Source of the DNA: JAPOUP01 sp965221405
GTDB taxonomy: Bacteria; Pseudomonadota; Alphaproteobacteria; Rhodobacterales; Rhodobacteraceae
Direction: 5' to 3'
DNA: 64,000 bases
NCBI GenBank assembly: GCA_965221405.1
Contig: CBDCSE010000002.1
Location: forward strand, 2,356,001 to 2,420,000
The notes under the pieces were generated by a model. It worked only from the letters and a program-made list of their open reading frames with translations. It had not been told where the DNA came from and did no database searches. The stretch's first letter is position 1. The number at the start of each line of letters is the position of its first letter. A program made the translations under genes and the position numbers. This document shows, piece by piece, positions 43,450 to 52,155 of the stretch.

Positions 43450-45369
43450 TTAGGTGAGGCCGCCCCGCCATCTGGGATAGCCATAGCCATTGACCATGAC
43501 AACGTCGATGTCTTCGGCTGCGGCGCTGATGCCTTCGGCCAGAACGGCGGCCGCCTCATCTGACATTCGCGTTCGCAGCCGCTGCATTATTTCCTCCGCG
43601 CCAAAGCGGCGTCGGGTGATGCCTTTTGCGGCGCATTCCTCCTCGATGATTTGCGCGACAAATTTGGAGTGTTCGGCACCCTTGTCAGTATAGTCATACC
43701 ATCCGGCACCTGTCTTGCGCCCGAAACGCCCCGCCGCGCACAAACGGTCGGCGATCCGAACATAGCGCTCGGATGGCGCGCGCGACGCTGCCTGCCGTTT
43801 ACGCATGGCCCACGCGATATCAAGGCCAGCGAGATCCTGCATCTCAAACACACCCATCGCGAAGCCAAAGGCGCGCATGGCGGCGTCGACCTCCTGCGGG
43901 CTGGCGCCCTCCTCGATCAGGAAATCGGCTTCCTGGCGATAGGCCGACATGATGCGGTTGCCGATGAATCCTTCGCAGACGCCCGAAAAAACGCCAATCT
44001 TGCCAAGCCGTTTTGACAGGGCCGCGCCGGTTGCGACGACGTGGTCCGCGACCCGATCGGGTAAGACGATTTCCAGCAGTTTCATGATATGCGCGGGCGA
44101 GAAGAAATGCAGGCCAATGGCACGCGACGGGTCCTTCAGAACCGAGGCAATCTCATTCACGTCCAGATAGGATGTGTTGGTGGCCAGAACCGCCTCCGGA
44201 TTCGTTACGCGGTCAAGTTCGGAAAAAAGGGATTTCTTGACGTGCATATCTTCAAAAACCGCTTCGATCACCAGATCGGCGTCCGCCAATTCATCGAGAT
44301 TGGAGCCCGTCCCGAAGAGCGACAGCGTGGCGTCAGGATCCGGAACCAGCCCACGCTCCGCGCTGGCATTCAGTGTATCGGTGACACGCGTCCGCGCGGT
44401 TTGGGCGGCTTCGTTGGTTTGCTCGACCAAAATCACGGGCAGTCCGTGCATAAGGCATGCGGCCGCAATCCCTGTCCCCATTGTACCGCCGCCAACAATG
44501 CCGACGCCGGTAAGCGGGCGGGGCGCAACCCGTGTGCGCGGATCGCGTTTCAGCGTGCCGCGTTCGGCGAAGAACAGGCGCCGCAGCGCGGTGCTTTGCG
44601 GGCTTGACTTAAGCTTCAGGAAGGTCTCGCGCTCGGCTCTCAGGGCGTCATCGAAAGGCAAGGCCAAAGTGCGCTCGATCGCCTCGACAGCCGAAACCGG
44701 TGAAATCTGTCCACGTGCCTTTGCGCGCAGTTCTCTGGATAGGGCCTGCAGGGAAGCCGAATCCTGCGCCTTGCGGAGGGGACGGTCACGTGTGGGCAGG
44801 ACATCGCGCGGCCTTCGCGCAAAACCCGCGGCCCGCTCCAGAAGATCGTCATCCGCGATTTCGTCAATCAGGCCAGCGGCCCTGGCGTCCGGGGCCGTGA
44901 TCGGTTTGCCGCCCGCAACCATCGTGAGCGCAAGATCGGCCGTCACGAGACGCGGCAGACGCACCGTACCACCCGCACCGGGAATAAGGCCAAGGGTGAC
45001 CTCGGGCAAACCCAGCTTTGTGTTCCGATCGGCGATCCGCGCGTGACAGCCCATAGCCAGCTCCAGCCCGCCTCCCAGAACCGTGCCATGCAGCGCCGCA
45101 ACCCAAGGTTTCGACGCCCTCTCTATGGCGTCGATGACATCCGGCAGATGGGGTTCGACCGGCGGCTTGCCGAATTCGGAGATATCCGCGCCCGCAACAA
45201 AGGTCATGCCCGCACAATGCAGCACGACAGCGCTGACGCCGTGATCGGCCTCGGTTCTGGCCAGGGCCCGCATCAACCCCTTCCGGACGGCGGCGGAAGC
45301 CGCGTTCACGGGGGGGTTGTCGATGGTTACAACAGCGACCCCGTTCTTTGTGGAGACGGAGATGACCAT
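43450..45369 (-). CDS. Enoyl-CoA hydratase / 3-hydroxyacyl-CoA dehydrogenase (FadB/FadJ-like), short C-terminus
   Basis: A 639-residue bifunctional beta-oxidation protein. The N-terminal crotonase domain has FVAGADISEFG, ALHGTVLGGGLELAMGCHAR and LGLPEVTLGLIPGAGGT. The dehydrogenase domain begins GVGIVGGGTMGTGIAAACL (about residue 288), with TNTSYLDVNEIASVLKDP and GLHFFSPAHIMKLLEIV (catalytic His). The end reads VMVNGYGYPRWRGG then LT and stop; relatives continue about 60 residues past this motif, so the last part is cut. The main catalytic residues remain. It is coupled to the upstream acyl-CoA dehydrogenase by a one-base overlap. Confidence 0.9.
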   Translation of the reverse strand: MVISVSTKNGVAVVTIDNPPVNAASAAVRKGLMRALARTEADHGVSAVVLHCAGMTFVAGADISEFGKPPVEPHLPDVIDAIERASKPWVAALHGTVLGGGLELAMGCHARIADRNTKLGLPEVTLGLIPGAGGTVRLPRLVTADLALTMVAGGKPITAPDARAAGLIDEIADDDLLERAAGFARRPRDVLPTRDRPLRKAQDSASLQALSRELRAKARGQISPVSAVEAIERTLALPFDDALRAERETFLKLKSSPQSTALRRLFFAERGTLKRDPRTRVAPRPLTGVGIVGGGTMGTGIAAACLMHGLPVILVEQTNEAAQTARTRVTDTLNASAERGLVPDPDATLSLFGTGSNLDELADADLVIEAVFEDMHVKKSLFSELDRVTNPEAVLATNTSYLDVNEIASVLKDPSRAIGLHFFSPAHIMKLLEIVLPDRVADHVVATGAALSKRLGKIGVFSGVCEGFIGNRIMSAYRQEADFLIEEGASPQEVDAAMRAFGFAMGVFEMQDLAGLDIAWAMRKRQAASRAPSERYVRIADRLCAAGRFGRKTGAGWYDYTDKGAEHSKFVAQIIEEECAAKGITRRRFGAEEIMQRLRTRMSDEAAAVLAEGISAAAEDIDVVMVNGYGYPRWRGGLT

Positions 45370-46601
45370 CAGGAAAACGCCTGAAGTCCGGTCTGGGCGC
45401 GGCCGAGGATCAGCGCATGGATATCGTGTGTGCCTTCGTAGGTATTGACCGCTTCCAGATTCATCACATGACGGATCACGCCGTATTCATCACTGACGCC
45501 ATTGCCGCCATGCATGTCGCGGGCCTCGCGCGCGATGGCCAGAGCCTTGCCGCAGTTGTTGCGTTTCATCAGGGAAATCAGTTCGGCCGGAGCCGTGTGA
45601 TCATCCATCATCCGGCCCAGGCGCAGAGCGCCCAGAAGCCCAAGCGAAATCTCGGTCTGCATGTCGGCCAGTTTCTTCTGGATCAGCTGGGTTTGCGCCA
45701 GTGGCTTGCCGAATTGCCTGCGCTCCATAGTATATTGCCGCGCCGCGTGCCAACAGGCCTCGGCGGCTCCCATTGCCCCCCAGGAAATGCCGTAGCGCGC
45801 CCGGTTCAGGCAACCGAAGGGCCCTGCCAGACCGCTGGCGTTCGGCAGCAGGTTTTCCCCGGGCACAAAGACGTCGTCCATCTGGATCATGCCAGTGATC
45901 GAAGCGCGCAGGCTGAACTTGCCTTCGATCTTTGGCGCGTCCAGGCCTTTCAGGCCTCTTTCGAGTACAAAGCCCTTGATTTCGCTGTCATGGGCGTCTG
46001 ACCTGGCCCAGACCACGAAAACGTCCGCGATCGGGCTGTTGGTGATCCAGCTCTTGGCACCCGAGATGAGATAACCTCCATCGACCGCCCTGGCCCGGGT
46101 CAGCATCCCGCTGGGGTCCGAGCCATGGTCCGGCTCAGTCAGGCCGAAACAGCCAATGAATTCTCCGCTGGCCAGTTTGGGCAGGAACTTCCGGCGCTGC
46201 ACATCCGTTCCATAGGCGAAGATCGGGTGCATCACGAGCGAGGACTGCACTGACATTGCCGACCGATAGCCGCTATCGACACGTTCCACCGCACGTGCGA
46301 TCAGCCCATAGCTGACATGGCCCGCTCCGCCACCGCCCACATCTTCGGGCAGCGTTGCCCCCAGAAGGCCCAGCTCGCCCATTTCGTCCATGATCTCGCG
46401 GTGGAACACCTCGTTGCGGTTCGCCTCGACAACACGGGACAGGAGTTTGTCCTGGGCGTACGCCTCCGCAGTGTCACGGATCATGCGTTCCTCGTCTGTC
46501 AACTGCGTTTCGACACCAAATGGATCGGCCCAGTCGAGCGCCGCCGGCTTGGCCCTCGCCCGTTCAGGATTTGTCGCTTGATGGTGAAGATCCTCAGGCA
46601 T
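45369..46601 (-). CDS. Glutaryl-CoA dehydrogenase-like acyl-CoA dehydrogenase
   Basis: A 410-residue FAD flavoenzyme. The catalytic Glu is in NTYEGTHDIHALILGRAQTG, typical of glutaryl-CoA dehydrogenase, and the Arg that holds the far carboxylate is in RVDSGYRSAMSVQSSLV. SLRASITGMIQMDDVFVPGE and ERRQFGKPLAQTQLIQKKLA also match. It oxidises and decarboxylates glutaryl-CoA to crotonyl-CoA, a plausible last step for aromatic ring carbon here. The ATG at 46601 has a GGGAGG site; two upstream in-frame ATGs do not. It leads a two-gene unit divergent from the monooxygenase operon. Confidence 0.9.
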   Translation of the reverse strand: MPEDLHHQATNPERARAKPAALDWADPFGVETQLTDEERMIRDTAEAYAQDKLLSRVVEANRNEVFHREIMDEMGELGLLGATLPEDVGGGGAGHVSYGLIARAVERVDSGYRSAMSVQSSLVMHPIFAYGTDVQRRKFLPKLASGEFIGCFGLTEPDHGSDPSGMLTRARAVDGGYLISGAKSWITNSPIADVFVVWARSDAHDSEIKGFVLERGLKGLDAPKIEGKFSLRASITGMIQMDDVFVPGENLLPNASGLAGPFGCLNRARYGISWGAMGAAEACWHAARQYTMERRQFGKPLAQTQLIQKKLADMQTEISLGLLGALRLGRMMDDHTAPAELISLMKRNNCGKALAIAREARDMHGGNGVSDEYGVIRHVMNLEAVNTYEGTHDIHALILGRAQTGLQAFS

Positions 46602-46655
46602 CGGGTTCCTCCCGGAATCAGTGGATGACATTTCGGCAAGATAGACTTTCCATGC

Positions 46656-46675
46656 TATAATTTTCAAGCTTGAAA
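46656..46675. promoter_or_regulatory. Divergent promoter region with MarR-like palindrome
   Basis: A perfect 14-base palindrome TTTCAAGCTTGAAA lies at 46662-46675. It directly follows a rightward -10 box TATAAT (46656-46661), and its right half supplies a leftward -35 TTGAAA (46675-46670), 18 bases from TATCTT (46651-46646 region). One bound dimer could thus control both units. The MarR gene at 49738 in the rightward operon is the obvious candidate regulator. Binding is inferred from layout. Confidence 0.6.
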
Positions 46676-46730
46676 TAAATTAAATTTGCCATTAGACCGG
46701 ATCCCGAATCATTGCGGGGGAAGGGTCCAG

Positions 46731-49025
46731 ATGCGTGTCGCCTGTCTTGGTGGTGGGCCTGCGGGGCTATATTTCGCCATCTCGATGAAGCTGCGCGACC
46801 CGGGCCACGAGGTCGTGGTCATTGAACGTAACAGACCCGATGACACCTTCGGCTGGGGCGTGGTCCTGTCTGATGAAACGCTCGACAATCTGGCGGCCAA
46901 CGACCCCAAGAGCGCCCAAGCCGTTCGCGCCAACTTCGCCTATTGGGATGATGTCGCACTCCGTTTCAAGGGCGAGAAACTGGTTTCCTCGGGCCATGGG
47001 TTCTGCGGCATCGGGCGCAGGACGCTGCTGATCCTGCTTCAGCGGCGCGCGCGTGAGCTAGGGGTTGACCTGCGCTTTGAGACAGAGGTGCACAGCGCCG
47101 AAATTTATGCGGCCGACCATGACCTGGTGGTGGCAAGTGATGGCCTGAACTCGAGGACACGGGCCCTTTATTCAGATGTATTCAGGCCCGAGATTGACGA
47201 GCGGCTCTGCCAGTTTGTCTGGTTAGGCACGCACCAGCGGTTCAATGATGCTTTCACCTTTATTTTCGAGGAAACCGACAGAGGCTGGGTCTGGGCTCAC
47301 GCCTATCAGTTCGACAATGAGACCGCGACGTTTATCGTCGAGTGTTCGCAGTCCACGTTTGACGCCTATGGCTTTGCGGACATGAGCCAGTCGAGGAGCA
47401 TCGCCGTGTGCGAGGGGATCTTCAGGGATCATCTTGACGGTCACGGGCTGATGACCAATGCCAACCATATACGGGGATCCGCATGGCTTCGCTTCCCTCG
47501 GGTGCTCTGCGAGAAATGGCATCACAGGAACGTCGTTCTTCTGGGTGACGCGGCGGCCTCCGCACATTTCTCGATAGGGTCCGGGACAAAGCTGGCGCTG
47601 GAATCAGCCGTGGCGCTGGCCGACCTGCTTCATTCCGAAGCTGACAGGGATTCCGCGTTTGCCCGCTATCAGGAGGACCGGAGGCTTGAGGTCCTGCGCC
47701 TGCAGTCAGCGGCGCGCAACTCGCTGGAATGGTTTGAAACGGTCGAGCGATATCTCGGTCTGGACCCTGTTCAGCTGAACTATTCCATGCTGACGCGCAG
47801 TCAGCGGATCAGCCACGAGAACCTCCGCGCACGTGACAGCGCGTGGCTGGAAAGCGCCGAACGCTGGTTCATGACCCAGGCGGGTGTGCCGGAGGATGCA
47901 CCGCTGCGCGCACCCATGTTCGCGCCCTTCCGGCTGCGGGACATGGCGCTGAAGAACCGCATCGTCGTCTCTCCGATGGCGCAATACAGGGCCGAGGACG
48001 GATGTCCGACGGATTGGCACCTGATCCATTATGGCGAACGGGCCAAGGGCGGGGCGGGGCTGGTCTATACTGAGATGACCTGCGTGAGTTCCGAAGGGCG
48101 GATCACGCCCGGCTGTCCGGGTCTTTACGCGCCGGAGCATGAGGCGGTGTGGTCGCGGCTCACCGATTTCGTCCATAGCGAGACCGACGCCAAAATCTGC
48201 TGCCAGATCGGTCATTCGGGGCGCAAGGGCTCTACCCGGTTGGGGTGGGACGTGATGGACGCGCCACTGCCTGAAGGCAATTGGGATCTGGTCAGCGCAT
48301 CGGCGATCCCGTGGTCGCGGAGCAATGCGACCCCGCGCGAGATCACCCGCGCCGAAATGGACCAGATCAGGGATGAGTTCGTGACCAGCGCCCGGATGGC
48401 GGCGCGGGCGGGGTTCGATATGATCGAACTTCATGCTGCCCATGGTTACCTGATCTCTTCTTTCGTGTCGCCGGTGTCCAATGTGCGGACGGATGATTAT
48501 GGCGGATCGCTCGAAAACCGCCTGCGCTGGCCTTTGGAGGTCTTTGCCGCGATGCGCGCCGTCTGGCCGGACGGCAGACCCATGTCCGTGCGCATCTCCG
48601 CCAATGATTGGGTGGGCGAGGCCGGAGTAACTCCGGCAGACGCCGTTGAAATCGCCCGCCGGTTCACCGAGGCTGGTGCTGACCTGATAGACGTTTCGGC
48701 CGGGCAGACAACGACAGAGGCAAGACCTGTCTATGGCCGCATGTTCCAAACACCATTCTCTGACCGTATCCGAAACGAGGCCGGAATCAGGACTATGGCG
48801 GTTGGCAACATCTATGAGGCGGATCACGCGAACTCGATCCTGATGGCGGGCCGCGCGGATTTGGTCGCCGTGGGGCGGCCCCATCTCGCGGATCCCTACT
48901 GGACCCTGCATGAAGCCGCCAGGATCGGTGACAGGTCCGCGCCCGACTGGCCCTTGCCCTATCTCGCGGGCCGGGACCAGGCGTGGCGTCTGGCCGACCG
49001 CGACGCCGAGGCCATCCGCGCATGA
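46731..49025 (+). CDS. Bifunctional salicylyl-/2-aminobenzoyl-CoA monooxygenase-reductase
   Basis: A 764-residue fusion. Residues about 1-375 are a class A flavin monooxygenase (CLGGGPAGLYFAISMKL, the GD motif in VVLLGDAAASAHFSIGSGTK). Residues about 385-750 are an old-yellow-enzyme NADH:flavin oxidoreductase (FAPFRLRDMALKNRIVVSPM, HLIHYGERAKGGAGLVYTEM, ELHAAHGYLISSF, GGSLENRLRWPLEV). This arrangement is known from 2-aminobenzoyl-CoA monooxygenase/reductase, which hydroxylates and then reduces the ring, and from salicylyl-CoA 5-hydroxylase. With the CoA ligase downstream, 2-aminobenzoate is the best guess. The start at 46731 (MRVACLGG) has a nearby AAGGG site. Confidence 0.92.
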   Translation: MRVACLGGGPAGLYFAISMKLRDPGHEVVVIERNRPDDTFGWGVVLSDETLDNLAANDPKSAQAVRANFAYWDDVALRFKGEKLVSSGHGFCGIGRRTLLILLQRRARELGVDLRFETEVHSAEIYAADHDLVVASDGLNSRTRALYSDVFRPEIDERLCQFVWLGTHQRFNDAFTFIFEETDRGWVWAHAYQFDNETATFIVECSQSTFDAYGFADMSQSRSIAVCEGIFRDHLDGHGLMTNANHIRGSAWLRFPRVLCEKWHHRNVVLLGDAAASAHFSIGSGTKLALESAVALADLLHSEADRDSAFARYQEDRRLEVLRLQSAARNSLEWFETVERYLGLDPVQLNYSMLTRSQRISHENLRARDSAWLESAERWFMTQAGVPEDAPLRAPMFAPFRLRDMALKNRIVVSPMAQYRAEDGCPTDWHLIHYGERAKGGAGLVYTEMTCVSSEGRITPGCPGLYAPEHEAVWSRLTDFVHSETDAKICCQIGHSGRKGSTRLGWDVMDAPLPEGNWDLVSASAIPWSRSNATPREITRAEMDQIRDEFVTSARMAARAGFDMIELHAAHGYLISSFVSPVSNVRTDDYGGSLENRLRWPLEVFAAMRAVWPDGRPMSVRISANDWVGEAGVTPADAVEIARRFTEAGADLIDVSAGQTTTEARPVYGRMFQTPFSDRIRNEAGIRTMAVGNIYEADHANSILMAGRADLVAVGRPHLADPYWTLHEAARIGDRSAPDWPLPYLAGRDQAWRLADRDAEAIRA

Positions 49026-49741
49026 GGCGGGTGCTGGTCACAGGAGGTGGGACCGGGATCGGCCGCGCCATCGCTTATGCCTTTTGCGACGCGGGCGATG
49101 CCGTCACGATCTCCGGACGGCGATTGGCGATTCTGGAAAACGCCGCGCGAGATCGAGGTATCTCCTGCCGGGTCGCCGATGTCACCGATGAGGCGGAGGT
49201 CGGGGCGCTCTTTGAGAGCTCCTATGATATCGTGATCGCCAATGCGGGCGGGGGGGGCCCAGGCAAGCTCACCAGAACCTCCCTGGACGACTGGAACGCG
49301 ACGCTGGCCGTCAACCTGACCGGCACCTTTCTGACATTCAGGGCGGCGCTCTCGGGCATGGCCACCGGCGGACGCCTGATCGCCATCGCCTCGACGGCGG
49401 CGCTCAAGGGCAATGCATCGGTTCCCGCCTACACGGCGGCAAAGCATGGCGTGCTGGGGTTGGTCCGCTCCATAGCCCTGGATGTGGCGAAAGAAGGCAT
49501 CACCTGCAACGCGATCTGCCCCGGCTTTACCGCTACCGATCTGGCTGAGACGGCGATCGCGGGTCTCATGAAGCGGTTCGATATGAGTCGTGAACGGGCG
49601 ACGGATATGCTGGTTTCGGACAATCCAAGGCAGCGGCTGGTTGACCCCGCCGAGGTGGCCGCCACGGCGGTGTTTCTGGCCTCTGAGCGGGCGGCCTCGA
49701 TCAATGGCCATGCCCTGTCGGTGTCGGGAGGGGAAATATGA
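49022..49741 (+). CDS. SDR-family oxidoreductase
   Basis: A 239-residue short-chain dehydrogenase. The cofactor motif is VTGGGTGIGRAIAYAF, followed by NAGGGGPG (NAG motif), the Ser in IAIASTAALKG and the catalytic YTAAKHG (Tyr-x3-Lys), and the NAICPGFTATDL loop. It probably oxidises a hydroxyacyl-CoA ring intermediate. Its ATG overlaps the monooxygenase stop by four bases, and its stop overlaps marR likewise. An eight-G run near 49250 is read in frame. Confidence 0.9.
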   Translation: MRRVLVTGGGTGIGRAIAYAFCDAGDAVTISGRRLAILENAARDRGISCRVADVTDEAEVGALFESSYDIVIANAGGGGPGKLTRTSLDDWNATLAVNLTGTFLTFRAALSGMATGGRLIAIASTAALKGNASVPAYTAAKHGVLGLVRSIALDVAKEGITCNAICPGFTATDLAETAIAGLMKRFDMSRERATDMLVSDNPRQRLVDPAEVAATAVFLASERAASINGHALSVSGGEI

Positions 49742-50214
49742 CACCCCATCCCGCCTGCGTCCGCGAACCGGCCTCAAAGGAACGGCTGCGCCTGTGGCTG
49801 AAATTGCTCAAACTCTCGTCTGGGGTCGAAGCGGAACTCCGCCGCCGCCTGCGCGACGACCACGGCACAACCTTGCCACGCTTTGACGTGATGGCCGCTT
49901 TATCGCGCCATCCCGACGGGCTGAAAATGAGCGATCTGTCCGGTTATCTGAAAGTGTCGAACGGAAACGTGACGGGGATCGTGGATCGCCTCACTGAAGA
50001 GGGTCTGGTTCTGCGCATGGCGGTTCCGGGCGACCGGCGTGCCCAACTCGCGCGCCTGACCCCGAAGGGCCATAGGGCTTTCGCTTCACTGGCCGAATGT
50101 CACGAGGGGTGGATAAACGACCTACTTGGAACATTGACTCCCGAGGACGCGCGGTCCCTCACACGACTTCTGGACAAGGGTCTCATGAGTGGAGTTGACG
50201 ATGACGTTACCTAA
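49738..50214 (+). CDS. MarR-family transcriptional regulator
   Basis: A 158-residue winged-helix regulator with FDVMAALSRHPDGLKMSDLS, then SNGNVTGIVDRLTEEGLV and DRRAQLARLTPKGHRAFASL as DNA-binding helix and wing. MarR proteins in CoA-dependent aromatic pathways are usually released from DNA by an aryl-CoA. It lies inside the operon it probably controls; the palindrome at 46662-46675 is the likely site. ATGA overlap with the SDR gene, 14-base overlap with the next gene. Confidence 0.9.
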   Translation: MTPHPACVREPASKERLRLWLKLLKLSSGVEAELRRRLRDDHGTTLPRFDVMAALSRHPDGLKMSDLSGYLKVSNGNVTGIVDRLTEEGLVLRMAVPGDRRAQLARLTPKGHRAFASLAECHEGWINDLLGTLTPEDARSLTRLLDKGLMSGVDDDVT

Positions 50215-51004
50215 GCCAAAGCACTTTCGTTGCGCGATCAAAGACGGAATCGCCTGTATTGCCCACGACCGGCCGGAGCGCAAAAACCCTTTCACGTTCG
50301 ACAGCTATGCCGAGATGCGGGACTGGTTCCGCGCACTGGTCCAGGCCGATGATGCGCACGCCGTCGTGATCTTGCCCAACGGCGGCAATTTCTCGTCCGG
50401 TGGAGATGTGCATGATATCATTGGGCCGCTGACCCGGATGACCATGAAAGAGCTTTTGGCCTTTACCCGCATGACCGGGGATCTGGTCAAGGCAATGGTG
50501 CATTGCGGCAAGCCGATCATTGCCGCGGTGGAAGGGGCCTGTGCCGGCGCGGGCGCGATTATGGCTATGGCGAGTGACATGCGGATCGCCGGGCCGGAAG
50601 CGAAGGTCGCGTTCCTGTTCAACAGGGTGGGTCTGGCAGGCTGCGACATGGGGGCCTGCACGATGTTGCCGCGCATTATCGGGCAAGGCCGCGCGGCGGA
50701 GCTTCTCTATACCGGACGCACCTTACGTGCCGAGGAAGGCGAACGCTGGGGATTCTTCAATGCGCTCAGCACCTCGGAAGCTCTGGAAAGCGATGCGCTG
50801 GCTATGGCGTCGCGCATCGCCTCAGGGCCTACATTCGCCAATTCCATGACCAAGACGATGCTGGCGCAGGAATGGAACATGAGCCTTGATCAGGCCATAG
50901 AGGCCGAGGCGCAGGCACAGGCGATCTGTATGCAGGGCCGCGACTTCACCCGCGCCTATGAGGCCTTTGTCGCCGGGCGGGAACCGGTATTCGAGGGCGA
51001 CTGA
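50201..51004 (+). CDS. Enoyl-CoA hydratase/isomerase family protein
   Basis: A 267-residue crotonase-fold protein. The oxyanion-hole blocks are GGNFSSGGDVHDIIGPL and AVEGACAGAGAIMAMASDMR, with FLFNRVGLAGCDMGACTMLP in place of the usual catalytic Glu region. It may hydrate or open a ring-derived enoyl-CoA. The ATG at 50201 is preferred over a GTG at 50189. Its stop overlaps the next ATG by one base. Such a hydratase is part of conserved anthranilate-CoA clusters. Confidence 0.9.
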   Translation: MTLPKPKHFRCAIKDGIACIAHDRPERKNPFTFDSYAEMRDWFRALVQADDAHAVVILPNGGNFSSGGDVHDIIGPLTRMTMKELLAFTRMTGDLVKAMVHCGKPIIAAVEGACAGAGAIMAMASDMRIAGPEAKVAFLFNRVGLAGCDMGACTMLPRIIGQGRAAELLYTGRTLRAEEGERWGFFNALSTSEALESDALAMASRIASGPTFANSMTKTMLAQEWNMSLDQAIEAEAQAQAICMQGRDFTRAYEAFVAGREPVFEGD

Positions 51005-52155
51005 TGGCGGATCGGACCTTCCTCCATTGGCCGTTTTTTGATGCAATGCACCGAGACTGGGCCGTGCGCATGGAAGAGGTTGCCAAAGGTCTCCGTACCG
51101 ATCACTCCGATACCGATGCCGCCTGCCGCGCACTTGTCACCGCGCTGGGGGAGGCGGGAGTTCTGGACCCAACGTCCAGCGAGGACGGTAGCCTTGATGT
51201 GCGCAGGCTGTGTCTGGCGCGCGAGACGCTGGCCCGCCACGATGGGCTCGCCGATTTCGCCTTTGCCATGCAGGGACTGGGCACGGGGGCCATCACGTTG
51301 TTTGGCACGCCCGAGCAGAAGGCCACGTGGCTCCCGCGCACGCGTGCCGGGGCGGCGATTTCCGCTTTCGCCCTGACCGAGCCGGGGTCGGGCTCGGATG
51401 TCGCGGCCAATACGATGACAGCGACCCGCGACGGTGACCGTTTTGTGCTCAATGGCGAAAAGACCTGGATCTCGAACGGCGGGATCGCGGACGTCTATAC
51501 GCTTTTTGCCCGAACCGGCGAAGCGCCGGGGGCGAAAGGCATGTCGGCCTTCATTGTCACGCCCGATCTGCCGGGGTTCGAGGTGGCGGAGCGGCTGGAC
51601 AGCATCGCCCCGCATCCGCTGGCGAAGTTGCGTTTTTCCGATTGTCGAATATCGGCAAACGCCATGATCGGCGCACCGGGGCAGGGATTTGAGATTGCCA
51701 TGTCGGTTCTGGATGTGTTCCGCTCCACCGTCGCCGCCGCGGCTCTGGGTTTTGCGCGGCGTGCGCTTGACGAGGCGCTCGGGCGCGTGACCTCCCGCCA
51801 TGTGCGGGGGGCGCCTCTCTTTGATCTGCAGATGGTGCAGGGCCATATCGCTGACATGGCGCTTGATGTGGACGCCGCGGCCCTGCTCGTCTACCGCGCG
51901 GCATGGGCTCGCGACAGCGGTGCGCCGCGCGTCACCCGCGAGGCCGCGATGGCCAAGCTTTTCGCTACGGATCAGGCGCAGGCAGTGATTGACAGGGCGG
52001 TGCAGCTTTTCGGCGGTGAGGGCGTCCGCTCCGGTTCCGTCGTTGAAACGCTTTACCGCGAGATCCGCGCCCTGCGCATCTACGAGGGAGCGAGCGACGT
52101 GCAAAAGGTCATCATCGCCCGTCAGGCCCTGGGCGCGTTTGAGGGAGGCTCATAA
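51004..52155 (+). CDS. Acyl-CoA dehydrogenase family protein
   Basis: A 383-residue FAD-dependent acyl-CoA dehydrogenase. The blocks AFALTEPGSGSDVAANTMTA, GEKTWISNGGIADVYTLFAR and the C-terminal YEGASDVQKVIIARQALGAF are typical; the catalytic base is the Glu of YEGASDVQ (about residue 366). It is distinct from the glutaryl-type enzyme of the divergent unit and likely acts on a cyclic or branched intermediate. One-base overlaps connect it to genes on both sides. Confidence 0.92.
   Translation: MADRTFLHWPFFDAMHRDWAVRMEEVAKGLRTDHSDTDAACRALVTALGEAGVLDPTSSEDGSLDVRRLCLARETLARHDGLADFAFAMQGLGTGAITLFGTPEQKATWLPRTRAGAAISAFALTEPGSGSDVAANTMTATRDGDRFVLNGEKTWISNGGIADVYTLFARTGEAPGAKGMSAFIVTPDLPGFEVAERLDSIAPHPLAKLRFSDCRISANAMIGAPGQGFEIAMSVLDVFRSTVAAAALGFARRALDEALGRVTSRHVRGAPLFDLQMVQGHIADMALDVDAAALLVYRAAWARDSGAPRVTREAAMAKLFATDQAQAVIDRAVQLFGGEGVRSGSVVETLYREIRALRIYEGASDVQKVIIARQALGAFEGGS

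Noticed and set aside
47706..48911. Leftward 401-codon frame inside the monooxygenase-reductase gene
   Set aside because: Antisense shadow of a strongly conserved enzyme; arginine/histidine-rich and without motifs.
50956..52104. Leftward 382-codon frame in the acyl-CoA dehydrogenase gene
   Set aside because: Antisense shadow; the forward strand carries all conserved dehydrogenase blocks.
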